Counted from the first letter of the stretch, positions 14,258 to 19,876 are shown. The stretch: 19,876 nt of DNA from Bacteroidales bacterium UBA4331 (GCA_002394395.1 DGTR01000002.1:1-19876), one strand, 5' to 3'. The notes: generated by a model from the sequence alone, not told the origin. A program made the numbers and translations.

Positions 14258-16254
14258 TGAAAAAAGGAATCCTTTGTACATTGTACATCGTTACTTTGTC
14301 CCTTTTTGTGGGTTGCCAAAAGCAACAACAGAAATTTGAATACAACGTGGATAAGTTTTATGACCTGGAAATCCTCCGCTACGACGTGCCGGAGTTCGAT
14401 TCGTTGAGCCTGCAGCAGAAGCAGCTCGTGTATTGCCTTTCCGAGGCGGCCCTCTGGGGACGCGACATCCTCTTTGACCAGAACGGCCGTTACAACCTCC
14501 GGATCCGCCGTGCGTTGGAGGCGCTCTATCTCAACTATCCGTACGACAAGAATACGGATGAGTTCGCTGCTTTCGAGCGCTACCTCAAACGCGTCTGGTT
14601 CTCCAACGGCATCCACCACCATTATTCCGAGGATAAGTTCCTGCCGGAGTTCTCCGAGGAGTGGTTCGTCAACGCCTGTGCAGAAGCCGGTATTGCCTAT
14701 GACGAGGAGATCATCCCTGTGATGTTCGACCCGGCTGTCATGCCCAAACGCACGACCGCGCAGGACGGCGTGGATCTCGTCCTCTGCTCCGCCGGCAACT
14801 ACTACGGCGAGGGTGTGACCCAGGCGGAGGCGGAGAAATGGTACGCTCTCCACAAAGACGACAGCCCCGAACCGAAATGGATCGGTTTGAACTCCCAGCT
14901 CGTGAAGAACGACAACGGTGAGATCGAGGAGCGCGTCTATAAGGTCGGAGGGCTCTATTCCGAAGCCCTCGAGCATATCGTCTTCTGGCTCAAAGAGGCG
15001 CTCAAATATGCGGAAAACGATGCCCAGAAACTCGCCATCGAGAAGATGATCGCCTTCAACGAGACAGGTGACCTCACGACCTTCAACGAGTACTGCATCG
15101 CCTGGGTGAAAGACCTCGACAGCCGCGTGGACTACGTCAACGGCTTCACGGAGACCTATTCCGACCCGCTCGGCATCACCGGCACATGGGAGTCCATGGT
15201 TAACTTCAAAGACCTCGCGGCGACCAAACGTACCCAACTCATCTCCGACAACGCCCAGTGGTTTGAGGACCACTCCACGACCGACCCCAAATACAAAAAA
15301 GAAGAGGTCAAAGGCGTGACCGCGAAAGTCATCACCGCCGCTATCCTTGCCGGCGATTGTTACCCTGCAACGCCCATCGGCATCAACCTGCCGAACGCTA
15401 ACTGGATCCGCAAAGAGTACGGCTCCAAGTCCGTCACCATCGACAACCTCATGCATGCCTATAACGAGGCAGCGAAAGGTAACGGCTTCAACGAGGAGTT
15501 CATGATCGACGATGAGATCCGCAGCCTCTATGAGAAATACGGTGCCCTCTGCGGCGACCTGCATACCGACCTCCATGAGTGTGTCGGTCACGGTTCCGGC
15601 AAACTGCTGCCGGGTGTGACCAAAGATGCCCTCAAGGAGCACGCTTCGACCATCGAGGAAGCCCGCGCAGATCTCTTCGGCCTGTATTTCCTCGGCGATC
15701 CGAAGCTCGTGGAACTGGGCCTTCTGCCTAACGAAGAAGCCTTCAAAGCCGGTTACTACCAGCAGCAGATGAACGGCCTCATGACCCAACTCGTGCGTAT
15801 CGAGCCGGGCAAAGACATCGAGGAAGCGCACATGCGCAACCGCCAACTCATCGCCAATTGGGTCTATGAGCACGCGACGAACAAAGAGGTGGAAATCATT
15901 GAGCGCGACGGCAAGCACTACCTCCGCATCAACGATTATCAGGGTCTCCGCCGTCTCTACGGAGAACTCCTCGCAGAGATCCAGCGCATCACTTCCGAAG
16001 GCGACTACGCTGCCGCGAAAGAAATGGTCGAGAAATATGCCGTGAAGGTCAACCAAGACCTCCACAAAGAGATTTTGGCTCGCTATAAGAAACTTAACCT
16101 CGCGCCCTACAAAGGTTTCGTGAACCCCGTCTATACCGCCGTTCGTGACGCGGATGGCAACATCACCGACGTCCAAATCGATTTCACGGAAGGCTACATT
16201 GAGCAACATCTCCGTTACTCCCGCGACTACAGTCCCCTCCCCGATGTCAATTAA
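14257..16254 (+). CDS. Dipeptidyl peptidase III lipoprotein (family M49)
   Basis: The protein has 665 residues, close to the known Bacteroides thetaiotaomicron DPP III. It is a zinc peptidase that removes N-terminal dipeptides. The M49 motif HECVGH is at residues 440-445 (zinc ligands H440 and H445, catalytic E441) and EEARAD is at 467-472, where E468 is the third ligand. The 28-residue gap between first histidine and third ligand is the bacterial spacing. A lipoprotein signal is present: MKKGILCTLYIVTLSLFVGC, with the lipobox cysteine at 20, so it is probably anchored in the envelope. Most of the signal peptide is encoded by a repeat word that also occurs inverted at 17426-17461. The codon choice is very C-rich (CTC, ACC, GCC), unlike the AT-rich genes at the window start, which leaves the antisense strand open for 692 codons. 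Confidence 0.93.
   Translation: MKKGILCTLYIVTLSLFVGCQKQQQKFEYNVDKFYDLEILRYDVPEFDSLSLQQKQLVYCLSEAALWGRDILFDQNGRYNLRIRRALEALYLNYPYDKNTDEFAAFERYLKRVWFSNGIHHHYSEDKFLPEFSEEWFVNACAEAGIAYDEEIIPVMFDPAVMPKRTTAQDGVDLVLCSAGNYYGEGVTQAEAEKWYALHKDDSPEPKWIGLNSQLVKNDNGEIEERVYKVGGLYSEALEHIVFWLKEALKYAENDAQKLAIEKMIAFNETGDLTTFNEYCIAWVKDLDSRVDYVNGFTETYSDPLGITGTWESMVNFKDLAATKRTQLISDNAQWFEDHSTTDPKYKKEEVKGVTAKVITAAILAGDCYPATPIGINLPNANWIRKEYGSKSVTIDNLMHAYNEAAKGNGFNEEFMIDDEIRSLYEKYGALCGDLHTDLHECVGHGSGKLLPGVTKDALKEHASTIEEARADLFGLYFLGDPKLVELGLLPNEEAFKAGYYQQQMNGLMTQLVRIEPGKDIEEAHMRNRQLIANWVYEHATNKEVEIIERDGKHYLRINDYQGLRRLYGELLAEIQRITSEGDYAAAKEMVEKYAVKVNQDLHKEILARYKKLNLAPYKGFVNPVYTAVRDADGNITDVQIDFTEGYIEQHLRYSRDYSPLPDVN
14271..14306 (-). 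repeat. Repeat word encoding the DPP III signal peptide
   Basis: CCTTTGTACATTGTACATCG and TTACTTTGTCCCTTTT are the inverted counterpart of AAAGGACAAAGTGACAAAGT and ACCATGTACAAAGGAC at 17426-17461. Shared words on the minus strand are GGACAAAGT, ATGTACAAAGG. Read on opposite strands the two give similar peptides (KKGQSNDVQCTKDSF against VKGQSDKVPCTKDLF). Confidence 0.85.
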
Positions 16255-16306
16255 AATGGCTAAATGATTCAATAAATGGTACATGGTAAATGACCAAATG
16301 GTACAT
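16255..16306 (+). repeat. Dispersed word overlapping the AroA-GT start
   Basis: Words in order: GGCTAAATGATTC, AATAAATGGTACATGGTAAA, TGACCAAATGGTACAT. It begins at the DPP III stop and runs into the next gene, supplying both possible start codons (16283 and 16298). Confidence 0.88.
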
Positions 16307-18124
16307 ATTCATTTGCCAATTTCTAAATCTATAGCGAATAGAATCCTTCTATTGCAGGCTATCCATGGAGATCCGCTTATGCGGGTCTCTTCGGATATGC
16401 CCGACGACGTCCTCGTCCTCCATGATGCCCTTGAGCAACTGCGGGAGCATAAGACAGGCGCTCCGCTCAACCTTTACCTCAAGAATTGTGGAACGGCATT
16501 GCGATTTTTGCAGGTACATTTGGAGTATTGCTATAAAGGAGAACCTATTGTCTTGGATGGCGATCCGCGACTCATGGAGCGTGACGGCAAGCCCACCACC
16601 CAAACGACCTCTGCCCTCATCCTCCACGGCGAACCCATCCCCGTCTCCGAAAACGAATCGCCCTATATCACCCTCTCCCGCCGCATAAAGGAGCAGTATG
16701 AGTCTTATCCCTCTCCCTTGAGGGGAGAGCCGGAGAGGGGTTTGGAACCCGACTGGTCTTCCGCCGCCTTTTGGTACGAGTACGTAGCCATCCATGGCGG
16801 CGAGTTACTCCTCGAAGGTCTCCAACCCGATTCCCTCCAAGGCGACCGCATTGTTGCGGATATCTATGCGCAGCATTTTGGCGTCCAGACAGAGTTTGTA
16901 CCCGAAGGCGCACTCATACATCATACATCAAACATTAAACATCAAACATCGGTTTCTCTCAATTTTGAGAGAATACCGGATCTCTATCCGGCAGTGGCAC
17001 TAACGTGCGAAAAACTATCGATTGATTTAATAGCCACCGGCACCGACCGTCTCCGCCACAAAGAGTCCGACCGCATTGAAGCCGTCCGACTCCACGAAGT
17101 CCGCAACGACCACCGAATGGCGATGGCCCTCCTTGCCGCAGATTTTCCGGTCGCTGAATCCGAACAAACCTGCATCGCCAAAAGCTATCCCCAATTCCCC
17201 GAAATTTACCGTCGAATAACGACGGTCGAACGACGGTCAAACGACGGTCAACCGACGGTCAAAGCCAATGTAAGTACTCCGTCGGTCACCCATATTACCC
17301 CTATTCGGGGAGTCAACGATGACAATTTAGGCAAAAAACATGCCCTCTCCAAACTCATTCATGCCGCCACGACAGAATACGTCTGGCTCCACGATGACGA
17401 TGTCATACTTCCTCCAGCGGCAGTTAAAGGACAAAGTGACAAAGTACCATGTACAAAGGACTTGTTCGGCGAAGCCGATCTGATTATCCTTCCTCTCCGC
17501 ATGGAATCTTCCCCCCTTCATGGGGGGAGTGAGGGGGGCATGAAGGTCTTGGAGGCACTCCAGATTGCCGAATACGCTGCCATTCAGGAGTTGACGATGC
17601 GTACCGCCAAACGCGGTCATGCCGTCATGTGTTCCGGCGCGAACCTCATCGTTCGCCGCGAGGCATGGCTGGTCTGCGAACCTGACCTCCATCCCGAGAT
17701 CCCCTCCGGCGACGATATGTTCTTGCTCGAAGCAATGAAAAAGCGCGGCTATAAGATTGCCGTCATCGACGAACCCGACTTCACCGCCGTCGTCCGTCCT
17801 CAAACCACTTGGCGGGCGTTCTTCCGTCAGCGAATGCGTTGGGCAGGCAAAGCACCCAAATACACCGACTCGGACATCCTCCGTTGCGGCGCACTCATCG
17901 TGGCTGCCAACCTCCTCCAGCTCTTCTGTCCCCTGGTCCTCCTGATCAAATTCCCGATTGAATACGGGCTCATCCGCCAAAGAGAAATCACAAATCACAA
18001 ATCACAAATCACAAATAAAGAACCACGTACCCCGTGGTACGTGGCTCTTCTGCTTGAGGTTCTCTATCCCTTCTATATCCTTCTTTCCCTCCTCGGCGGC
18101 CTCTTCCGCCAGAAGAAATGGTGA
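16283..18124 (+). CDS. aroA: Shrunken EPSP synthase (AroA) fused to truncated GT2
   Basis: One open frame of 613 residues. Residues 1-312 are an EPSP synthase of about 310 residues instead of the usual 410-430. Expected ligand residues are present: K15/S16/R20 (PISKSIANR), N68 and R74 (NCGTALR), R96, TTQ 105-107 where E. coli has SSQ, D233, K260/E261/R264 (HKESDRIEAV), H277/R278 (NDHRM) and K300. At least three internal stretches of about 25-40 residues are missing. Residues about 335-613 are a family 2 glycosyltransferase lacking its first 60-70 residues (no VSVIVP strand or VDDGS), but with DDD 371-373, GDD 476-478, QRMRW 516-520 and two terminal membrane segments. The join lies at an 11-mer array (17221-17264). 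Start may be 16283 or the second ATG at 16298. Six or more repeat words lie inside. It may be a real fusion, or a deletion product that is partly inactive. Confidence 0.82.
   Translation: MVNDQMVHIHLPISKSIANRILLLQAIHGDPLMRVSSDMPDDVLVLHDALEQLREHKTGAPLNLYLKNCGTALRFLQVHLEYCYKGEPIVLDGDPRLMERDGKPTTQTTSALILHGEPIPVSENESPYITLSRRIKEQYESYPSPLRGEPERGLEPDWSSAAFWYEYVAIHGGELLLEGLQPDSLQGDRIVADIYAQHFGVQTEFVPEGALIHHTSNIKHQTSVSLNFERIPDLYPAVALTCEKLSIDLIATGTDRLRHKESDRIEAVRLHEVRNDHRMAMALLAADFPVAESEQTCIAKSYPQFPEIYRRITTVERRSNDGQPTVKANVSTPSVTHITPIRGVNDDNLGKKHALSKLIHAATTEYVWLHDDDVILPPAAVKGQSDKVPCTKDLFGEADLIILPLRMESSPLHGGSEGGMKVLEALQIAEYAAIQELTMRTAKRGHAVMCSGANLIVRREAWLVCEPDLHPEIPSGDDMFLLEAMKKRGYKIAVIDEPDFTAVVRPQTTWRAFFRQRMRWAGKAPKYTDSDILRCGALIVAANLLQLFCPLVLLIKFPIEYGLIRQREITNHKSQITNKEPRTPWYVALLLEVLYPFYILLSLLGGLFRQKKW
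16708..16741 (+). repeat. In-gene C/G hairpin word in AroA
   Basis: CTCTCCC (16711-16717) pairs with GGGAGAG (16723-16729), and GGAGAGGGG follows at 16732-16740 as a second possible partner. It is read in frame as YPSPLRGEPERGL, where relatives have a longer segment of EPSP synthase. Related hairpin words are at 1-60 and 17509-17540. Confidence 0.85.
16915..16950 (+). repeat. In-gene ACATCAAAC word array in AroA
   Basis: CATACATCATACATCAAAC, ATTAAACATCAAACATCG: units of 7-8 bases around the core ACATCAAA. It is read as IHHTSNIKHQTS between GVQTEFVPEGA and VSLNFERIPD, a surface-loop position in EPSP synthases. Confidence 0.85.
17221..17264 (+). repeat. Array of four 11-base units at the AroA-GT junction
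   Basis: Units: GACGGTCGAAC, GACGGTCAAAC, GACGGTCAACC, GACGGTCAAAG; exactly 44 bases. It is read as TTVERRSNDGQPTVKA. AroA homology ends just before it (YPQFPEIYRR) and glycosyltransferase homology begins about 20 residues after it. Confidence 0.92.
17426..17461 (+). repeat. In-gene GTACAAAGG word in the GT part
   Basis: AAAGGACAAAGTGACAAAGT then ACCATGTACAAAGGAC, read as VKGQSDKVPCTKD between DDDVILPPAA and LFGEADLIILPL. The inverted relative encodes the DPP III signal peptide at 14271-14306. Confidence 0.87.
17509..17540 (+). repeat. In-gene C6/G6 hairpin word in the GT part
   Basis: CCCCCC (17511-17516), loop TTCAT, GGGGGG (17522-17527), followed by AGTGAGGGGGGCAT. It is read as SSPLHGGSEGGMK, an insertion-like glycine-rich stretch in the glycosyltransferase domain. 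Confidence 0.87.
17985..18044 (+). repeat. In-gene AAATCAC array plus perfect hairpin
   Basis: Four full units of AAATCAC plus AAAT (17985-18016) are followed by CCACGTACC (18023-18031), loop CCGT, GGTACGTGG (18036-18044), a perfect 9-base stem. The array is read as ITNHKSQITNK and the hairpin as PRTPWYVA, placed in the loop between the two terminal membrane segments of the GT. Confidence 0.92.
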
Positions 18125-18137
18125 GACCATGAGACAG

Positions 18138-18157
18138 GTATAAAATATATTTTATAC
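18138..18157. terminator. Perfect 20-base AT palindrome between convergent genes
   Basis: GTATAAAATATATTTTATAC is fully self-complementary. It lies between the AroA-GT stop (18124) and the hipA coding region and overlaps the hipA stop codon (18152-18154). Position suggests a bidirectional terminator, though the stem is AT-rich and weak; a protein-binding site is the alternative. Confidence 0.4.
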
Positions 18158-19231
18158 AATGTTCTTTATTTGATCATAAATTTCCGCAGCATGTTTGAGA
18201 TCGAGTCCAACGCGCTCAGCCAAACGAAGCACATCTGTACGTTCGGGCAGCGGATTGTCATTGACAGAAGTGGTGTGATAATCACCTGCGGCCCCACAAG
18301 GCAACAAGTCATACGCCGGAGCAAACCGCCATTCCTTATCGTAGATAAAAGAGAAATTCTTAGCATGGTCATCGCGATTTCCGATTAATACGTTGAAACA
18401 CATTAACCGGTATATCTTCCACAACTCTTCCATCGAGTGAGAAAGGCGCGCGGATATACTAAACAGATGAAAATAATCAATACTCGGAATCTGGTAGTCG
18501 GCTTGCAACATCCCGGAAGCACTAACCACATGCAGCCTGCAACCATCCACTCTGTCAAAACGCTTGACGCCAAACCATTGATCTTCAAACAGTTTTGTTT
18601 CCGGCATCTCAATGCCACATTGTTTCGCTAATTGCGAGTAGCGGTATTCTTCCCGTCCGATGGATTTCTTATCGTTCTTGGCGCGGAATTTGATGAGCCA
18701 CTCGTCTTCTCCTTGTTTCAAGAAGATCTTGGGTCGAGCACCGCCCGGTGAACCGCCGCGCTGAACCAGTTCCGCTATATGATTGCCGGCATAGTTGTCA
18801 TCTTCAAGAATAGCGAACGACTCCGTAGCTATTTGCGCCAAGTTCATGTACTCCTGCGTATGCCGGATACTTTCGTCAGGGCGATACTCCAAAGCGCCAC
18901 GACCGCTACTGCCTACAAGACATAACTGTTGAAGCGGATTGAGCGACAGACTGTTAATACCTTGCTGCGCCAAATGGCGATGGAGAATGATTTGTCCCCA
19001 GCCGTCAGGAAGACTATCGGAGAAAACGCCGAAATGTCCATCGAAAGGTTTGTAAGGTGCAATCTTCAGACCGGGCGTAAGCGGTAACTCAAAAGGCGAA
19101 ATACTAAATCCGTCTTGCAGCCACTCTGCCGTATATTCAAACGCGCAAGTCTGCGGTCTTTGCGGCGTGAGCGCCAAGCGACCTACCTGACGACCGTGCA
19201 TCCACACTTCTATTTGCTGAACATCAATCAT
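18152..19231 (-). CDS. hipA: HipA-family serine/threonine kinase toxin
   Basis: The protein has 359 residues from the ATG at 19231 (MIDVQQIEVWMHGRQVGRLA); a GTG three codons upstream is less likely. An N-terminal HipA_N-like subdomain (about 1-110) is followed by the kinase. Landmarks are GGSPGGARPK (159-168, the flexible G-rich loop whose serine is autophosphorylated in E. coli HipA), IKF with K181, NRDDHAKN with catalytic D287, and APAYDLLP with metal-binding D308. E. coli HipA phosphorylates glutamyl-tRNA synthetase, halts translation and promotes persistence; the target here is unknown. It is shorter than E. coli HipA (440 residues) but complete in motifs. The ATG overlaps the hipB stop by 8 bases, so the pair is translationally coupled. 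Confidence 0.92.
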   Translation of the reverse strand: MIDVQQIEVWMHGRQVGRLALTPQRPQTCAFEYTAEWLQDGFSISPFELPLTPGLKIAPYKPFDGHFGVFSDSLPDGWGQIILHRHLAQQGINSLSLNPLQQLCLVGSSGRGALEYRPDESIRHTQEYMNLAQIATESFAILEDDNYAGNHIAELVQRGGSPGGARPKIFLKQGEDEWLIKFRAKNDKKSIGREEYRYSQLAKQCGIEMPETKLFEDQWFGVKRFDRVDGCRLHVVSASGMLQADYQIPSIDYFHLFSISARLSHSMEELWKIYRLMCFNVLIGNRDDHAKNFSFIYDKEWRFAPAYDLLPCGAAGDYHTTSVNDNPLPERTDVLRLAERVGLDLKHAAEIYDQIKNIV

Positions 19232-19523
19232 GGCGAACACGTTTGGCGGGTTTTACTTGTTTTAACATATCATCCATCGTTGCCCAAGATGTACCGGCAA
19301 AAAGGGTATTGAAATCACTCATACAATCCAAAGCAAATGCCACTTGCAGCAAGGAGGAAAAAGCAATCTGTCCACTTTGCTCAAAACGCCGGTAAGCCGA
19401 CAAGGAAAGGCCTGCCTTTTGTGCCAATTCGGCTTGTGTGAGACGCATAGCCGTTCTGCGTTGTTTGGCTCGCTCTGCAACCGCCCGGGCAACAGATGCC
19501 GGTGTGTCAAATGCCTCTATCAT
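19224..19523 (-). CDS. hipB: HipB-like XRE antitoxin
   Basis: A DNA-binding protein of 99 residues. The HTH is at about 24-65: RRTAMRLTQAELAQKAGLS, then LSAYRRFEQSGQIAF and LLQVAFALDC. HipB proteins neutralise HipA and repress the operon by binding several operators. Here two perfect copies of TACTCA-AATA-TGAGTA lie upstream (19608-19623 and 19648-19663), just beyond the promoter. The C-terminal tail (about 70-99, ending KQVKPAKRVRHD) would be the toxin-binding or unstructured part. The start ATG at 19523 is clear. The gene overlaps hipA by 8 bases. Confidence 0.9.
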   Translation of the reverse strand: MIEAFDTPASVARAVAERAKQRRTAMRLTQAELAQKAGLSLSAYRRFEQSGQIAFSSLLQVAFALDCMSDFNTLFAGTSWATMDDMLKQVKPAKRVRHD

Positions 19524-19524
19524 A

Positions 19525-19555
19525 CCATTTACGATTTACAGATTTACGATTTATA
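19525..19555 (-). repeat. GTAAATC word array in the hipB leader
   Basis: On the minus strand the leader reads TAAATCGTAAATC, TGTAAATCGTAAATGG, about four units of 7-8 bases immediately before the hipB ATG. The words resemble the AAATCGTAAATGA units of 5249-5391. Confidence 0.75.
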
Positions 19556-19569
19556 ATTGAATTTCGGTG

Positions 19570-19601
19570 CAAAGGTACAAAAAATATCTGACATGTGCAA
19601 A
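19570..19601 (-). promoter_or_regulatory. hipBA promoter, Bacteroidota type
   Basis: On the minus strand TTTG (plus 19598-19601) is followed after exactly 20 bases by TACCTTTG (plus 19570-19577), the same spacing as at aroC. The first operator copy starts 7 bases upstream of the -33 box. Confidence 0.82.
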
Positions 19602-19607
19602 TTTAAG

Positions 19608-19663
19608 TACTCAAATATGAGTATTTAATGTGTTTTTATGTTATAAGTACTCAAATATGAGTA
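19608..19663. promoter_or_regulatory. Two HipB-type operators, 40 bases apart
   Basis: TACTCAAATATGAGTA occurs at 19608-19623 and again at 19648-19663, identical, with perfect 6-base arms. The shared block extends to ATAAGTACTCAAATATGAGTA-like flanks. The identity and position upstream of hipB support binding of the antitoxin or HipA-HipB complex; this is inference from known HipB behaviour. Confidence 0.75.
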
Positions 19664-19680
19664 GTTATTGACATCTTGCA

Positions 19681-19739
19681 AAAATCTAAAGTATATTTAA
19701 TATCTTGTGTGTTTTTGTTGAAAATCTTAAGTATATTTA
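19681..19739. repeat. Direct repeat continuing the 40-base spacing
   Basis: AAAATCTAAAGTATATTTA (19681-19699) and AAAATCTTAAGTATATTTA (19721-19739) match at 18 of 19 positions and are again 40 bases apart. They could be weaker, decayed operator sites or a second repeat type. Confidence 0.7.
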
Positions 19740-19754
19740 CTATTAATACATAAC

Positions 19755-19788
19755 ACACGGGCGACTCTTTACCTTGAGTCGCCCGTGT
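19755..19788 (-). terminator. Perfect 13-base hairpin, terminator of the partial gene
   Basis: ACACGGGCGACTC (19755-19767) pairs perfectly with GAGTCGCCCGTGT (19776-19788) around an 8-base loop. It begins 32 bases beyond the stop at 19821 on the minus strand. The minus-strand sequence after the stem (GTTATGTATT) is only partly T-rich, so termination is likely but not classical. It also separates that gene from hipBA. Confidence 0.75.
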
Positions 19789-19797
19789 CCTTTCTTT

Positions 19798-19827
19798 GTA
19801 CTTGGTACTTAGTTACTTGGTCACTTT
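19798..19827 (-). repeat. AAGTACC word array at the end of the partial gene
   Basis: On the minus strand: AAAGTGACCAAGTAACTAAG, TACCAAGTAC, about four 7-8 base units. The first unit contains the TGA stop codon of the partial gene. Confidence 0.75.
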
Positions 19828-19876
19828 ACCAATGCGCCCTGCGCATTGTAAACCTTCTCCCCGCGGAGGATGAAGA
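19821..19876 (-). CDS. 3' end of a secreted-protein gene (partial)
   Basis: The window edge cuts this gene; only its last 17 codons and the stop are visible. The peptide FILRGEKVYNAQGALVK resembles the end of many exported Bacteroidales proteins (hydrophobic-R-G-x-K-x-Y-x-x-x-G) and the tails at 1225-2658 and 7589-9295. The reading frame is supported by the strong terminator-like hairpin downstream. Nothing can be said about the rest of the protein. Confidence 0.7.
   Translation of the reverse strand, partial: FILRGEKVYNAQGALVK

Noticed and set aside
14206..16284. 692-codon minus-strand open frame as a gene
   Set aside because: It is the mirror of the DPP III gene; the sense strand has clear M49 motifs and a lipoprotein signal, and the antisense peptide is rich in V, D, E, F and L as expected from a shadow.
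17327..17998. 223-codon minus-strand open frame inside the AroA-GT gene
   Set aside because: It lies opposite the glycosyltransferase domain and shows no recognisable motif; codon bias explains it.
5249..18016. CRISPR array
   Set aside because: The repeats are short (7-15 bases), contiguous or varied, without equal-length unique spacers, and no cas gene is present.
1..19876. rRNA or tRNA genes
   Set aside because: No cloverleaf-like segment with the GTTCRANNC box and no rRNA signature was noticed on either strand.

Overview
The window reads as a chromosome segment of a member of the order Bacteroidales (phylum Bacteroidota). The evidence is the Bacteroidota promoter consensus (TTTG, 20 bases, TAnnTTTG) at three sites, the absence of convincing Shine-Dalgarno sequences, a lipoprotein DPP III with the bacterial-type motif spacing, PCMD, DUF3467 and RhuM-Fic proteins, and short C-terminal tails of the form G-x-LIKQGD-x-x-YT-x-QGQ on secreted proteins. 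The family cannot be fixed from sequence alone.

Layout: (1) 1-3020, plus strand: a RhuM-Fic/Doc fusion, a secreted LRR-like protein with a FnIII-like domain, and a small coupled hypothetical protein. (2) 3021-3375: a gene-free stretch full of short repeats. (3) 3376-4116: a four-helix-bundle protein with a topoisomerase-type zinc finger, bracketed by ATATCGA repeats. (4) 4218-9295: a hexuronate-breakdown operon (KDG kinase, KDPG aldolase, ExuT-like MFS transporter) followed by a secreted protein, ending at a strong terminator. (5) 9368-10629, minus strand: PspC-domain protein and chorismate synthase. (6) 10722-18124, plus strand: PCMD secreted protein, GT2 glycosyltransferase, DUF3467 protein, nucleoside phosphorylase, DPP III lipoprotein, and one long ORF fusing a shrunken EPSP synthase (AroA) to an N-terminally truncated glycosyltransferase. 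(7) 18152-19523, minus strand: a hipBA toxin-antitoxin pair with a multi-operator upstream region. (8) 19821-19876: the 3' end of another minus-strand gene for a secreted protein.

Functional links: kdgK, eda and the transporter form a coherent route, with hexuronate uptake at one end and KDG phosphorylation and KDPG cleavage to pyruvate and glyceraldehyde 3-phosphate at the other. AroC and AroA both serve the shikimate pathway but are in separate transcription units.

The most unusual signal is not a gene. The window is sprinkled with several families of short word-like repeats, often made of about four units of 7, 11 or 15 bases. They occur between genes and also in frame inside genes: the transporter loop, two AroC loops, a glycosyltransferase linker, the DPP III signal peptide, and at least six places in the AroA-GT fusion. 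Three separate arrays each consist of exactly four 11-base units (44 bases). Repeat words supply the AroA start codon and the stop codon of the last gene. All comparisons with protein families are from memory; no database search was run.
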